Shown in pieces: positions 30,178 through 41,396 of a DNA stretch of 64,000 nucleotides (position 1 is the stretch's first letter; each line of letters opens with the position of its first letter). Source of the DNA: Halomonas sp. PR-M31 (GTDB taxonomy: Bacteria; Pseudomonadota; Gammaproteobacteria; Pseudomonadales; Halomonadaceae); the NCBI RefSeq assembly GCF_001039575.1, contig NZ_JIBT01000014.1, positions 1-64,000 on the forward strand, read 5' to 3'. The translations under genes were made by a program, and so were the position numbers. The notes under the pieces were generated by a model. It saw nothing but the letters and a program-made list of their open reading frames with translations. It had not been told where the DNA came from and searched no databases.

Positions 30178-30510
30178 ATGGATCATGTGCGTGTTTTTCG
30201 ACACAGCAATGCCTTGTTGGTAGGCCATGTTCGCAACGTGCTGGAGAGTGCCGGACTGGCCTGCGAACTGCGCAACATGACTCTGGGAGGGGCTGCGGGA
30301 GAGCTTCCTCTTGGTGAATGTGAGCCTGAGGTATGGGTGGCGGCACGCAATCGCGCGCGTGCCGAAACATTGATCGAAGAAGCGCTGAACGGACCAAAAG
30401 AACCGGCCCAGGTATGGCGTTGCCTTCAATGTGGCGAGCTTCTGGAAGGCGTATTCGATGCCTGCTGGCAGTGTGGCAGTACAAAACCGGCTGCCTCGAT
30501 TTTGTCGTGA
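30178..30510 (+). CDS. DUF2007 protein with C-terminal zinc ribbon
   Basis: 110 residues. The first 70 follow the DUF2007 pattern ('V-F-R-H-S-N-A-L-L-V-G-H-V-R-N-V-L-E-S-A-G-L-A-C-E-L-R-N', 'P-E-V-W-V-A-x-x-x-x-A-x-A'), a ferredoxin-like domain described as a putative signal transducer. The tail adds C-x-x-C (C-L-Q-C-G-E) and a second pair (C-W-Q-C-G-S), a likely zinc ribbon. It starts 2 bases after rlmI's stop, so it is probably coupled to it. Function unknown; the ribbon suggests an RNA or protein partner. Confidence 0.82.
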   Translation: MDHVRVFRHSNALLVGHVRNVLESAGLACELRNMTLGGAAGELPLGECEPEVWVAARNRARAETLIEEALNGPKEPAQVWRCLQCGELLEGVFDACWQCGSTKPAASILS

Positions 30511-30526
30511 CTCCTTGCCTATGCTG

Positions 30527-30541
30527 TACTGAATATCAGTA
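30527..30541. promoter_or_regulatory. 15-bp palindrome upstream of ald
   Basis: TACTGA-ATA-TCAGTA, a perfect 6+3+6 inverted repeat 29 bp before the ald start. Alanine dehydrogenase genes are often controlled by an Lrp/AsnC-type regulator, and such an operator would be symmetric. No regulator gene is adjacent, so the role is speculative. Confidence 0.3.
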
Positions 30542-30570
30542 TCTTTTCAAATCTAAGGCAGGGAGTTCCT

Positions 30571-31686
30571 ATGAAGATTGCCGTCCCCAAGGAAATCAAA
30601 AACCATGAATATCGCGTCGCTCTGACTCCAACCGGGGTGCGAGAGCTCGCCGAGCGTGGCCATCAAGTCGTGGTGCAGTCATCTGCCGGTAACGGCTCGG
30701 GTTTTCCCGATGCGGACTACGAGGCGGCGGGTGCCACTATCGAAAACGACGCGGAAGCTCTTTGGAACAATGCCGAGCTGATCCTCAAGGTTAAGGAGCC
30801 GCAGCAGGAAGAAGTGGCACGTCTTTCCAAGGGGCAAACGCTGTTTACCTATCTGCATTTGGCAGCGGAAGAGGGACTGACTAAGAGCCTAATGGAGACA
30901 GGAGCGACCTGTATTGCCTACGAAACCGTCACCGATAAACAGGGCGGCCTGCCCTTGCTGGCGCCCATGAGTCGTGTCGCCGGGCGTATGGCGGTTCAGG
31001 CCGGTGCCCATAGTCTGGAAAAAGCCCAAGGTGGCTCAGGCATTCTGCTACCTGGCGTGCCGGGAGTCGGGCCGGCAAAGGTGACGGTAATCGGGGGTGG
31101 CGTGGTCGGTGAAAACGCTGCGCGCATGGCATTGGGATTGGGTGCCGACGTCACCGTGCTCGACAAATCGCTGCCGCGCCTCGAGGCCCTTGATCATCGC
31201 TATCAGGGTCGTTTGCGCACCGTCTATTCCACCACCGATGCCATGGAAAAGGCCGTACGCGAATCCGATCTGATTATCGGCGCGGTACTGATTCCTGGGG
31301 CCGCGGCGCCTAAGCTGATTACTCGGGAGCAACTGTCGGATATGCACCCCGGTAGCGTGCTGGTGGACGTGGCCATCGACCAGGGCGGTTGTTTCGAGAC
31401 CAGCAAGCCAACGACTCACGATGAGCCGACCTATATCATCGACGAAGTTGTTCATTATTGCGTAGCCAACATGCCTGGCGCGGTGGCTCGCACGTCAACC
31501 CAGGCGTTGACCAATGCCACCATACCGTTCGTCGCGGCGTTGGCCAACAAGGGCTGGCAGCAGGCCTTGGCAGAGGACGAGCATTTCCTGCCAGGGCTCA
31601 ACGTGCATGCTGGCCAAGTCACTCATCCGGCGGTGGCGGAGGCTTTTGGACTCGAAGGCGTCGATCCGCGCTCCCTCGTTGGCTGA
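30571..31686 (+). CDS. ald: Alanine dehydrogenase
   Basis: 371 residues, full length. The N-terminus [20 protein letters not shown] is the family signature; the NAD-binding site is '[26 protein letters not shown]' (about 172-200), and substrate histidine/lysine positions are in place. It interconverts alanine and pyruvate plus ammonium with NAD. The ribosome binding site GGGAG stands six bases before ATG. It lies between a DUF2007 gene and trpS and has its own upstream palindrome. Confidence 0.95.
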   Translation: MKIAVPKEIKNHEYRVALTPTGVRELAERGHQVVVQSSAGNGSGFPDADYEAAGATIENDAEALWNNAELILKVKEPQQEEVARLSKGQTLFTYLHLAAEEGLTKSLMETGATCIAYETVTDKQGGLPLLAPMSRVAGRMAVQAGAHSLEKAQGGSGILLPGVPGVGPAKVTVIGGGVVGENAARMALGLGADVTVLDKSLPRLEALDHRYQGRLRTVYSTTDAMEKAVRESDLIIGAVLIPGAAAPKLITREQLSDMHPGSVLVDVAIDQGGCFETSKPTTHDEPTYIIDEVVHYCVANMPGAVARTSTQALTNATIPFVAALANKGWQQALAEDEHFLPGLNVHAGQVTHPAVAEAFGLEGVDPRSLVG

Positions 31687-31812
31687 TAGAGATAGATGCC
31701 ACTGTATCGGCCGCCGTTTCGGCGTTGGCATTCCGACCGGCGGTCGCATCAAAAACCCTCGGCGTTGTACACTGACGAGATTCTTCATCGATCACGTAGA
31801 TACGCTATTCTC

Positions 31813-32826
31813 ATGCAAAAGACCCGTGTTCTTACCGGTATCACCCCTAGCGGTACGCCGCATCTCGGCAATTATGTCGGCGCCATCAAGCCCGCCATCG
31901 AAGCCAGCCAGGACCCGAGCGTTCAGCCCTATTATTTTCTCGCGGATCTGCATGCGCTGATCAAGTGCCAGGACCCCAAACGGGTGCAGCAATCGCGCCT
32001 CGAGATCGCCGCCACCTGGCTGGCGCTGGGACTGGACACGGACAATGCCGTCTTCTATCGCCAGTCGGACATACCCGAGATTCCCGAGCTGACCTGGATG
32101 CTCTCCTGCGTCTGCGCCAAGGGTTTGATGAACCGGGCCCATGCCTACAAGGCAGCGGTGGCGGACAACGAGACCGCCGGCCAGCCGGACCCGGACAAGG
32201 GCGTGACCATGGGGTTGTTCGGCTATCCGGTGCTGATGGCTGCGGACATCCTGATGTTCAACGCCAACAAGGTGCCGGTGGGGCGCGATCAGATCCAGCA
32301 TATCGAGATGGCCCGGGACATGGGCGGTCGCTTCAATCATCTCTACAAGGGACAGTATTTCACGCTACCCGAAGCGGTGGTGGATGAGCGCGTTCAGGTA
32401 CTCGGCGGGCTTGACGGCCGCAAGATGTCGAAGAGTTATAACAATACCATTCCCTTGTTCGTGTCCGAGAAGAAGCTTCTCAAGTTGGTGCGCAAGATCA
32501 AGACCAACTCCCTGGAGCCGGGTGAGCCCAAGGACCCGGAGGGCTGCACGCTGTTTCAGATCTATTCGGCCTTTGCCACCCAGGAAGAGAGTGCCAATAT
32601 GCGCCAGCGCTACCTTGAAGGCATCGGGTGGGGCGAGGCCAAGGATGCGCTTTTTGACTATGTCAACATGCATCTGCGCGAGCCTCGGGAGCGCTACATG
32701 GCGCTGATGGAGGACCCAGGTCATATCGAGACCGTGTTGCAAAAAGGCGCTGAGCGCGCCCGGGCTGAGGCGGCGCCCTTGATGGAAAGGTTGCGTCACG
32801 CCGTGGGTTTGGGACGGTTCATCTGA
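31813..32826 (+). CDS. trpS: Tryptophanyl-tRNA synthetase
   Basis: 337 residues from M-Q-K-T-R-V-L at 31813 (upstream in-frame codons are not conserved). The class I signatures are 'T-P-H-L-G-N-Y' (HIGH-like) and 'K-M-S-K-S'. It charges tRNA-Trp. Similarity extends over the full family length (E. coli 334). It lies 126 bp after ald. Confidence 0.96.
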   Translation: MQKTRVLTGITPSGTPHLGNYVGAIKPAIEASQDPSVQPYYFLADLHALIKCQDPKRVQQSRLEIAATWLALGLDTDNAVFYRQSDIPEIPELTWMLSCVCAKGLMNRAHAYKAAVADNETAGQPDPDKGVTMGLFGYPVLMAADILMFNANKVPVGRDQIQHIEMARDMGGRFNHLYKGQYFTLPEAVVDERVQVLGGLDGRKMSKSYNNTIPLFVSEKKLLKLVRKIKTNSLEPGEPKDPEGCTLFQIYSAFATQEESANMRQRYLEGIGWGEAKDALFDYVNMHLREPRERYMALMEDPGHIETVLQKGAERARAEAAPLMERLRHAVGLGRFI

Positions 32827-32943
32827 TTCTTTTTTATTCCATTTGGGAATGGTTGTACTGTTTTAAATACTTTTTTAAAAGGGTGCGGGTTCGTTAATCT
32901 AGTGGCATCAGCTATTCAGCCTACTGTCATTAGAGAACTCATC

Positions 32944-34152
32944 ATGCGTGAACTTGTACTGACCGAGGAACATCCTCACCAACTTCCCCTTCATGTCTTG
33001 GCCGCCATCGCGGTGGCTGTCGCCATCCTGGCGGTTGGCGCTACTTTTGGGGCGCGGCTGGCTGTGCTGATGTTGATTGGTGGTGCGCTGGGGGCGGTGC
33101 TTTATCATGCCGCCTTTGGCTTTACCGGGGCCTGGCGGGTGTTCATCAGCGAACGTCGCGGTCGTGGACTGCGGGCGCAGATGGTCATGCTGGCCATTGC
33201 CGTCGTATTGTTCTTTCCAGCACTCTCAGCGGGGTCGCTGTTCGGTACGCCGGTCTCCGGCTATGTGGCTCCCATCGGTGTCTCGGTGCTGGTCGGCGCC
33301 TTCCTGTTTGGCCTGGGCATGCAGCTCGGCGGTGGTTGTGCTTCCGGCACGTTATTTACCGTGGGCGGTGGCAACGCCCGTATGGTGATCACCCTGGTGT
33401 TCTTCATCATTGGTTCATTGATTGGCACGGCGCATTTCAGCTGGTGGACAAGTTTGCCGGCCTTTCAGCCGACATCCCTGGTCGATGTGTTCGGCGCCGG
33501 GGGTGGCATCGCCGTCAGCCTGCTGATGTTTGTCGGTATTGCCGCGCTGACCGCGGTGATGGAAAAGCGTCGTCACGGCCAGCTCGAGCAGGCGCCGCGG
33601 ATAAATACAAGCTCCTCGCAATGGCTACGGGGCCCTTGGCCGCTGCTGTATGGCGCCGTGGCCCTGGCGCTGCTCAACTTCATCACCCTTGTGTTGGCAG
33701 GGCGCCCCTGGGGGATTACCTCCGCCTTCGCGCTCTGGGGCGCCAAAGGGTTCGAGGCGCTAGGAGGCGATGTCAGCAGCTGGGGCTATTGGCAGAACCC
33801 AGATAATGCTGCGGCGCTTAAGGCCAGCGTATGGTCGGATGTCACTACGGTGATGAATGTCGGCATCATTCTCGGCGCCGGGACCGCGGCATCCTTAGCG
33901 GGCAAGTTTGCCCCCAGGTTTCATATTCCGCTGCGTTCGATCATTGCGGCGATCATTGGGGGGTTGCTGCTCGGCTACGGTGCGCGCTTGGCCTTTGGCT
34001 GCAACATCGGTGCCTACTTCGGCGGTATTGCTTCCGGTAGCTTGCACGGCTGGCTGTGGCTAGTGGCGGCTTTTGCCGGCAACATGCTGGGTGTGAAGCT
34101 GCGGCCGCTTTTCTTCTCGTCGCCGGCACGCCCTTGGGTGCGCAGCAACTAA
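32944..34152 (+). CDS. YeeE/YedE family sulfur-compound transporter
   Basis: 402 residues from 32944 (M-R-E-L-V-L-T), about ten membrane helices. Two family motifs with cysteine are present: 'Q-L-G-G-G-C-A-S-G-T-L-F' and 'L-A-F-G-C-N-I-G-A-Y-F-G-G', as in YeeE, a thiosulfate channel in which conserved cysteines line the pore. It is therefore a candidate thiosulfate or sulfur-compound importer, although no sulfur gene is adjacent and the partner YeeD (TusA-like) is not here. It ends with a strong terminator. Confidence 0.85.
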   Translation: MRELVLTEEHPHQLPLHVLAAIAVAVAILAVGATFGARLAVLMLIGGALGAVLYHAAFGFTGAWRVFISERRGRGLRAQMVMLAIAVVLFFPALSAGSLFGTPVSGYVAPIGVSVLVGAFLFGLGMQLGGGCASGTLFTVGGGNARMVITLVFFIIGSLIGTAHFSWWTSLPAFQPTSLVDVFGAGGGIAVSLLMFVGIAALTAVMEKRRHGQLEQAPRINTSSSQWLRGPWPLLYGAVALALLNFITLVLAGRPWGITSAFALWGAKGFEALGGDVSSWGYWQNPDNAAALKASVWSDVTTVMNVGIILGAGTAASLAGKFAPRFHIPLRSIIAAIIGGLLLGYGARLAFGCNIGAYFGGIASGSLHGWLWLVAAFAGNMLGVKLRPLFFSSPARPWVRSN

Positions 34153-34174
34153 ACAAATCCAGAGCACTACGATG

Positions 34175-34204
34175 ACGCCCTGACTTTTCAAGTCAGGGCG
34201 TTTT
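34175..34204 (+). terminator. Intrinsic terminator after the YeeE-like gene
   Basis: Perfect 12-bp stem ACGCCCTGACTT/AAGTCAGGGCGT with a TTC loop, ending in TTTT. Confidence 0.92.
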
Positions 34205-34403
34205 CATGCTCACATCGAGAAGAGGGCAGTCGTTGAACGAACAGGCTGAAATAGCCCGAGCGTGTTATCTTTAGGATATAAGACAGCACTCAACTGCCTG
34301 AGCAAAATGCGCTGGTGGTTGTAGAACTGTCCTCCCCGATCGATGCATGTAACGACAGCCTCATTAATAATTTAATTTAAAATCCAATTCAAAGAGTTAA
34401 GTC

Positions 34404-36083
34404 ATGAGCGAGCAAGCCAAACGCCCCCTTTATATCCCTTATGCCGGTCCATCCTTGCTCGAGATGCCGCTGCTCAACAAGGGCAGTGCTTTCTCGCCCG
34501 AAGAGCGTATCGACTTCAATCTGGTCGGCTTGCTGCCCCACGATGTTGAAACGATCGAGGAGCAGACCGAGCGTGCTTATAGTCAGTATCGTCAGTGCCA
34601 GAGTGATCTCGACCGGCATATTTATCTGCGCGCCATCCAGGATGACAACGAGACGATGTTCTTCCGTCTGCTCGAGAGCCACCTCGAGGAGATGCTGCCG
34701 ATCATCTATACGCCCACGGTAGGGGAGGCCTGCGAAGAGTTTTCCAATATCTACCGCAATCATCGGGGGATCTTCGTTTCCTATCCAGATCGTCATCACA
34801 TGGACGATATTCTGCACAGTGCCACCAAGAACAAGGTCAAAGTCATCGTGGTAACCGATGGCGAGCGCATCCTGGGATTGGGTGATCAGGGCATTGGCGG
34901 CATGGGTATCCCCATCGGCAAGCTGGCGCTGTACACCGCCTGTGGGGGCATCAGCCCGGCTTATACCTTACCGATCATGCTGGATGTCGGAACCAACAAT
35001 CAGGCGTTGCTGGACGACCCGATGTACATGGGCTGGCGTCATCCGCGAGTCAGTAAAGAAGAGTACGCCGAGTTCATCGAGCTGTTCATTGCGTCGGTCA
35101 AGCGCCGCTGGCCGAGCGTGCTGTTGCAGTTCGAGGATTTCGCTCAGGGTAATGCCATGCCATTGCTTGAGCACTATCGCGATAAGCTGTGCTGTTTCAA
35201 CGACGACATCCAGGGAACTGCCTCGGTTTGCGTGGGTACGCTGTTGGCGGCCAGTAAGGCGCGGGAGGTAAAAGTCAGCGATCAGCGCATTGCCTTCGTG
35301 GGCGCAGGCTCCGCGGGCTGCGGCATCGCCGAGCAGATCATCGTTGCCATGATGGAAGAGGGCTTGAGCGATACGGAAGCGCGCAAGCGCATCTTCATGG
35401 TCGATCGCTATGGTTTGCTGACGGATGACATGGAGGACTTGCGCAGCTTTCAACGCCGGTTGGCCCATCCCCGCTCGGAGGTATCCGACTGGTCGGGTAC
35501 CGCGCTACTCGATGTGGTCGAAAATGCCGGGCTCACGGTATTGATCGGCGTGTCGGGTCAGAAAGGACTTTTCACGGAAACGATCATTCGTGCCCTGCAT
35601 GCAAACTGTCCCAATCCGCTGGTAATGCCTTTGTCGAATCCGACCTCCCGAGTAGAAGCAATCCCACAGGATATTCTCGACTGGACCAATGGCGAGGCGC
35701 TGGTGGCCACCGGTAGCCCTTTTCCGCCGGCGCAGATAGGCGACAGGCACGTTCCCATCGCCCAGTGCAACAACGCCTACATCTTCCCCGGCATCGGTCT
35801 TGGAGTGGTGTCCTCAAAGGCAACCCGGGTAACGGATACCATGCTGATGGCGGCCTCCAATGCGCTGGCCAACAATGCTCCTATCGTCGTAAAAGGCGAG
35901 GGCGCATTGCTGCCTTCCTTGGGTGACATCCGCGAAGTGAGCATGCTGATCGCTTTTGATGTAGCCAAGCAGGCTCAGGAAGAAGGCGTTGCCCTGCGTT
36001 CGAGCGATGAAGCGCTGCGAGAGGTCATCGAACGCAACTTCTGGTATCCGCGCTATAGGCGTTACCGGCGCAACGCCTTTTGA
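34404..36083 (+). CDS. maeA: NAD-dependent malic enzyme (malate dehydrogenase, decarboxylating)
   Basis: 559 residues (E. coli MaeA 565). Shows 'Y-T-P-T-V-G-E-A-C' in the N-terminal malic domain, '[10 protein letters not shown]', 'N-D-D-I-Q-G-T-A' for metal binding, and the NAD site '[15 protein letters not shown]'. It oxidises malate to pyruvate, CO2 and NADH. It stands in its own unit: a 200-bp AT-rich upstream gap with no clear operator, and a symmetric terminator shared with the convergent acnA. Confidence 0.95.
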   Translation: MSEQAKRPLYIPYAGPSLLEMPLLNKGSAFSPEERIDFNLVGLLPHDVETIEEQTERAYSQYRQCQSDLDRHIYLRAIQDDNETMFFRLLESHLEEMLPIIYTPTVGEACEEFSNIYRNHRGIFVSYPDRHHMDDILHSATKNKVKVIVVTDGERILGLGDQGIGGMGIPIGKLALYTACGGISPAYTLPIMLDVGTNNQALLDDPMYMGWRHPRVSKEEYAEFIELFIASVKRRWPSVLLQFEDFAQGNAMPLLEHYRDKLCCFNDDIQGTASVCVGTLLAASKAREVKVSDQRIAFVGAGSAGCGIAEQIIVAMMEEGLSDTEARKRIFMVDRYGLLTDDMEDLRSFQRRLAHPRSEVSDWSGTALLDVVENAGLTVLIGVSGQKGLFTETIIRALHANCPNPLVMPLSNPTSRVEAIPQDILDWTNGEALVATGSPFPPAQIGDRHVPIAQCNNAYIFPGIGLGVVSSKATRVTDTMLMAASNALANNAPIVVKGEGALLPSLGDIREVSMLIAFDVAKQAQEEGVALRSSDEALREVIERNFWYPRYRRYRRNAF

Positions 36084-36111
36084 GGTTTTGCCGAACGCAC
36101 CCATAATGAAA

Positions 36112-36146
36112 AACGGACCATCGACGCTGTCGATGGTCCGTTCGTT
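36112..36146. terminator. Bidirectional terminator between maeA and acnA
   Basis: 14-bp perfect stem AACGGACCATCGAC/GTCGATGGTCCGTT with GCT loop, A-run before and T-rich tail after. Confidence 0.88.
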
Positions 36147-36189
36147 TCATGGCTAAGATAACCGGGCGCGAAAGACGCCCGGCGCAGGG

Positions 36190-38942
36190 TTACAGCATGT
36201 TGCGCAGTACGTAATGCAGGATACCGCCATGCTGGTAGTAAGCCATCTCGTTGGCAGTGTCGATGCGACACTTGGCGTCCAGGGTCTTTTCACCCTTGTC
36301 GCTCTTGATCGTTACCTTGACGCTGGCACCCGGTTCAATATCGTTGAGCCCTTCGATGGAGAAGGTCTCGTCACCGGTCAGCCCGAGAGACTTACGATCT
36401 TCTCCTTCCGGGAACTGCAGCGGCAAGACGCCCATGCCGATCAGGTTGGAGCGGTGGATGCGCTCATAGGATTCGGCAATGACTGCACGCACGCCGAGCA
36501 GCCGCGTGCCCTTGGCGGCCCAGTCTCTAGAGGAGCCGGTGCCGTACTCCTTACCGGCAACCACCACCAGCGGCGTATCATCCTCGGCGTACTTCATGGC
36601 CGCGTCATAGATCGCCATCTGCTCGCCGGAAGGCACATGGCGGGTATAGCCCCCTTCCACATCTTCGAGCATTTCGTTTCTGATACGCACGTTGGCGAAG
36701 GTACCGCGCATCATCACTTCGTGGTTGCCGCGCCGCGAACCGTAGGAGTTGAAATCCCTGGGTTCGACGCCGTGATCCTGTAGATAACGGCCCGCCGGGC
36801 TATCCGGCTTGATAGAGCCCGCTGGCGAGATGTGATCCGTGGTCACCGAGTCGCCGAGCATGGCCAGCACTTTGGCGTCCTTGACGTCCTCGAGAGGATC
36901 CGGCTCCTTGCCCATACCCTCGAAGAACGGCGGATGCTGAATGTAAGTGGAATCCTTGGACCATTCGTAGACCTTGCTCTCCGGCACTTTGATAGACCGC
37001 CACTGCTCGTCGCCGTCAAAGACTTCGGCATACTCCTTGCGGAACATGTCGGTCTTGACCTGTTCCACCGCCTCGGCAATCTCTGCCTGAGAAGGCCAGA
37101 TATCCTTCAAATAGACCGGCTCGCCATCCTTCCCCTTGCCAAGCGGTTCCTTGGACAAGTCGAGACGCACGTTGCCTGCCAGCGCATAGGCGACCACCAA
37201 GGGCGGTGACGCCAGCCAGTTGGTCTTGACCAGCGGATGCACCCGACCCTCGAAGTTCCGATTGCCTGAAAGCACCGACGCCACGGTCAGATCACCATCG
37301 TTGACCGCTTTCTCGATCGCTTCCGGCAATGGCCCGGAGTTGCCGATGCAGGTAGTGCAGCCATAGCCCACCAGATTGAAGCCAAGCTCGTTTAGATCTT
37401 CCTGGACACCGCCGGCAGCAAGATATTCGGTAACCACCTTGGAACCTGGTGCCAGGGATGTCTTGACCCAAGGTTTCGTGGTCAGACCCTTTTCCACTGC
37501 CTTGCGTGCCAACAGACCCGCGGCCAGCATCACGCTGGGGTTCGAGGTGTTGGTGCAGGAGGTGATGGCGGCGATGACCACGGCGCCGGCGTTGAGCTTG
37601 AACTCTTCGTCGCCGATCTTGCAAAGCTGGCTATCGCTACCTTCGTAGCAGCTGTGATCGTACTCCTTGAAGGATTCTGATGCCGGCTGACCGCCGCCTT
37701 CCGCCTGCCATTCGTCTTTCGCTTCCTGGGGAGCATCCGGTGCATCGCTGTCCATCAGCTTTTCGAAGGTCGCTTTCATATCGGAAAGCGCAACCCGATC
37801 CTGAGGACGCTTAGGCCCGGCAAGGCTGGCTTCGACATCGCCCATGTCAAGCGAGAGGGTATCGGTGTAGATGGGCTCATGCCCTGCTCACGCCACAGGC
37901 CCTGTTCCTTGGCATAAGTTTCGACCAAGGCGATCTGATCGTCCTCACGGCCGGTCAGACGCATGTAGTTCAGGGTCTGTTCGTCTACCGGGAAGAAGCC
38001 ACAGGTAGCACCATATTCCGGCGCCATGTTGGCGATGGTGGCGCGATCCGCTACCGGCATGTCCTTGAGACCGTCGCCGTAGAACTCGACGAACTTGCCG
38101 ACCACGCCTTTCTTGCGCAGCATCTCAGTGACGGTCAGCACCAGATCCGTGGCGGTGATGCCTTCCCTTAGCTTGCCGGTGATCTTGAAGCCGATAACTT
38201 CCGGGATCACCATGGAGACCGGCTGTCCCAGCATGGCCGCTTCCGCTTCGATGCCGCCGACCCCCCAGCCAAGAATCCCTAAGCCGTTGATCATGGTGGT
38301 GTGGGAATCGGTACCCACCAGCGTGTCAGGGTAGGCGAAGGTCTTGCCATCCTGCTCCTTGGTCCAGACCGTCCTGCCCAAGTACTCCAGGTTGACCTGA
38401 TGGCAAATGCCGGTGCCTGGTGGGACTACCCGGAAATTGTCGAAGGCCTGCTGACCCCAGCGCAGAAACTCATAGCGTTCGTGATTGCGCTCCATCTCGA
38501 TGGCAACGTTGTCCTTGAACGCGGAGGAATCACCGAAGTGATCGACCATTACCGAGTGGTCGATGACCAGATCGACCGGTGAAAGCGGATTGATGCGAGC
38601 CGGGTCTTCGCCCAGTCGCTCCACGGCGTCGCGCATGGAGGCCAGGTCGACGACACCGGGGACGCCGGTGAAGTCCTGCATCAAGACGCGAGCAGGGCGA
38701 TAGCCGATTTCGCGAGTGGAACGTGCTTCCTTCTGCCAATCGACCAGGGCTTGCATGTCGTCGCTGGACACGCTCTCGTCATCGGCGTAACGCAGCTGGT
38801 TTTCGAGCAGAACCTTGAGCGTGAAGGGCAGCCGCTTGATATCGCCGAATGCCTCGGCGGCCTTGGGCAAGCTGTAATAGTGATAGGTGGAACCTGACGC
38901 TTCGAGGGTGCTTAAGGTATCCGGTGTCTTATCCGTGCTCAT
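36190..38942 (-). CDS. acnA: Aconitate hydratase A, with an apparent one-base loss
   Basis: About 917 residues after repair (E. coli AcnA 891). The N-terminal two fifths run 38942 to about 37881, where the frame slips between 'L-W-R-E-Q-G' and '[13 protein letters not shown]'; adding one base after 'GGC' (plus strand about 37881) restores '[11 protein letters not shown]'. The iron-sulfur cysteines are in 'T-S-C-T-N-T-S-N-P' and '[14 protein letters not shown]'. It isomerises citrate to isocitrate in the TCA cycle. A strong AGGAGG lies six bases before the ATG. Central metabolism makes a real pseudogene unlikely. Confidence 0.92.
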
Positions 38943-39341
38943 GGAGCTCCTCCTGTACTGTCCTCGATGATCGTATCTTCCGTGACGCTGAACTGCCGCA
39001 GGTTGATCGACTGACGAGGATGCGGGTCACTTACTGATCCGAATCTTAAACGTTCGGTGCTTACGTAGCAGCTTAGCAGCATACGCTGCTCAAGAGACTA
39101 TTTGCTGTCCTTTGCTACCATTTACATGGGCACGGTAGAAGGGGAATTCAAGCATCTACGCGTAGTGCGAGGATGTAAGACTAACGACGTGGTGTGTCAG
39201 TGGTTGCATGGACGCAATCCTAATACCCATTGAAAGCGCCAAATCGTTTGCAACCGTAGAAGTTTGTAAGCCCAAGGCTTGAAAGTGCCCTGTACCGCCA
39301 CCACATTCAATGTGTTCAATGGAATGTCAAAACGAGTCGAC
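38943..39341. other. Intergenic region upstream of acnA (no gene seen)
   Basis: About 400 bp between divergent acnA and the CPXCG gene. Apart from the acnA ribosome binding site near 38947-38955 I see only a weak hairpin (GCAGC-ATAC-GCTGC) near 39080. No clear open reading frame, tRNA or repeat; it probably holds the acnA promoter. Confidence 0.5.
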
Positions 39342-39551
39342 ATGCACGAAGAAATGCTCAATGCACACCCCATGGATTGCCCCTATTGCGGCACGGGCTT
39401 CGAATTGCTTGTCGACAGCAGCCAGGGAAGCCACACCACTTGGGAGGATTGTCCTCGTTGTTGTGCTCCCATTCAGATCGATGTCGGGGTGTCCGAGATC
39501 TCAGGTGAGCTGGAGCATTTGACCCTTGGCCGGGATGACGACGTCATCTGA
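39342..39551 (+). CDS. CPXCG motif-containing small cysteine-rich protein
   Basis: 69 residues from ATG 39342. The core 'M-D-C-P-Y-C-G-T-G-F-E-L-L-V-D-S-S-Q-G-S' followed by 'E-D-C-P-R-C-C-A-P-I' has two C-x-x-C pairs, a probable zinc site; this is the CPXCG family of unknown function. In-frame ATGs lie upstream (39279, 39324) and downstream (39354) and the ribosome binding site is weak, so the start is uncertain. It stands alone before the peroxiredoxin gene. Confidence 0.8.
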   Translation: MHEEMLNAHPMDCPYCGTGFELLVDSSQGSHTTWEDCPRCCAPIQIDVGVSEISGELEHLTLGRDDDVI

Positions 39552-39581
39552 ACGGTTATGTTATCGGCCACCGGTATTCCG

Positions 39582-39618
39582 ATAGGTTGCTACTATGCGT
39601 TCTATTGGGGGAATCAAA
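39582..39618 (+). promoter_or_regulatory. Candidate OxyR binding site upstream of the peroxiredoxin gene
   Basis: Four quarter-sites at OxyR spacing: ATAG (39582), 7 bp, CTAT (39593), 7 bp, ATTG (39604), 7 bp, CAAA (39615). The first two match the consensus exactly, the third by three of four and the last poorly. The site touches the -35 element, as expected for activation by OxyR. Confidence 0.6.
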
Positions 39619-39647
39619 TTGGCAAATGTTGAGATGGCCCCTAATCT
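39619..39647 (+). promoter_or_regulatory. Sigma-70 promoter of the peroxiredoxin gene
   Basis: TTGGCA (39619-39624), 17-bp spacer, TAATCT (39642-39647), directly adjoining the OxyR-like site. Start near 39654 leaves about 43 bases to the ATG. Confidence 0.65.
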
Positions 39648-39696
39648 ATATACCGAATTTACTTGAAACGATCAGTATGATCACAAGGAGACATGC

Positions 39697-40299
39697 ATGA
39701 GTGTATTGGTTGGACGCCAAGCCCCGGATTTTGAAGCTGCTGCTGTTCTAGGCAACGGTGAAATCGTAGAGAATTTCAAGCTGTCCGACAGCAACGGCAA
39801 GCTGCGCGTGCTATTTTTCTGGCCGCTGGATTTCACTTTCGTATGCCCCTCCGAAATTATTGCCCATGACAACCGTCTGGCAAAATTCAAAGAGCTAGGG
39901 GTCGAAGTGATCGGTGCCTCCATTGATTCCCAGTTTTCTCACTATGCATGGCGCAAGACTTCTCCGGACGCGGGTGGTATTGGTGAAGTCGGCTTTCCGA
40001 TCGTCGCCGACGTCAAGCATGAGATCGTTCAGGCCTATGGCATCGAGCATCCGGAAGCAGGTGTCGCACTGCGCGCTTCTTTCCTGATCGACGAAGACGG
40101 TGTCGTTCAGCATCAGACCGTCAACAACCTGCCGTTAGGTCGCAATGTCGATGAAATGCTGCGCATGGTCAAAGCGCTGCAGCACCACCAGAAGCATGGC
40201 GAAGTCTGCCCTGCAGGTTGGGATGAGGGTCAGGAAGGCATGAAGGATAACGCGGAAGGTGTCGCCAAGTATTTGGGCACCCACTCCACGCAGCTATAA
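39697..40299 (+). CDS. Typical 2-Cys peroxiredoxin (AhpC/Prx1 type)
   Basis: 200 residues. The peroxidatic cysteine lies in 'D-F-T-F-V-C-P-S-E-I' (about 51) and the resolving cysteine in 'H-G-E-V-C-P-A-G-W' (about 171), both intact. It reduces hydrogen peroxide and organic peroxides. AAGGAG precedes the ATG by seven bases. An OxyR-like site lies upstream and thioredoxin reductase (trxB) immediately downstream, suggesting the electron path NADPH, TrxB, thioredoxin, peroxiredoxin. No ahpF neighbour is present. Confidence 0.94.
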   Translation: MSVLVGRQAPDFEAAAVLGNGEIVENFKLSDSNGKLRVLFFWPLDFTFVCPSEIIAHDNRLAKFKELGVEVIGASIDSQFSHYAWRKTSPDAGGIGEVGFPIVADVKHEIVQAYGIEHPEAGVALRASFLIDEDGVVQHQTVNNLPLGRNVDEMLRMVKALQHHQKHGEVCPAGWDEGQEGMKDNAEGVAKYLGTHSTQL

Positions 40300-40315
40300 G
40301 CGTTTTAGCGTATCG

Positions 40316-40340
40316 GGGCGGCCTCAGGGTCGCCCTTTTT
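40316..40340 (+). terminator. Probable terminator after the peroxiredoxin gene
   Basis: GGGCG/CGCCC stem with an internal loop and CC/GG pair, followed by TTTTTG. The stem is modest; trxB could still receive some read-through. Confidence 0.6.
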
Positions 40341-40371
40341 GTTAGTACGGCACTTTTACGACGCTTGATGA

Positions 40372-41343
<972 letters not shown>

Positions 41344-41396
41344 CGCCATTGACTGGGCGAGACGAGTGAGTATCGCCTCGAGCCCGGCACAATCTT

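Noticed and set aside
32830-32900. Hairpin ATTCC-ATTTG-GGAAT near 32834 as the trpS terminator
   Set aside because: The stem is short and the T-run lies on the wrong side, so I leave it out as unproven.
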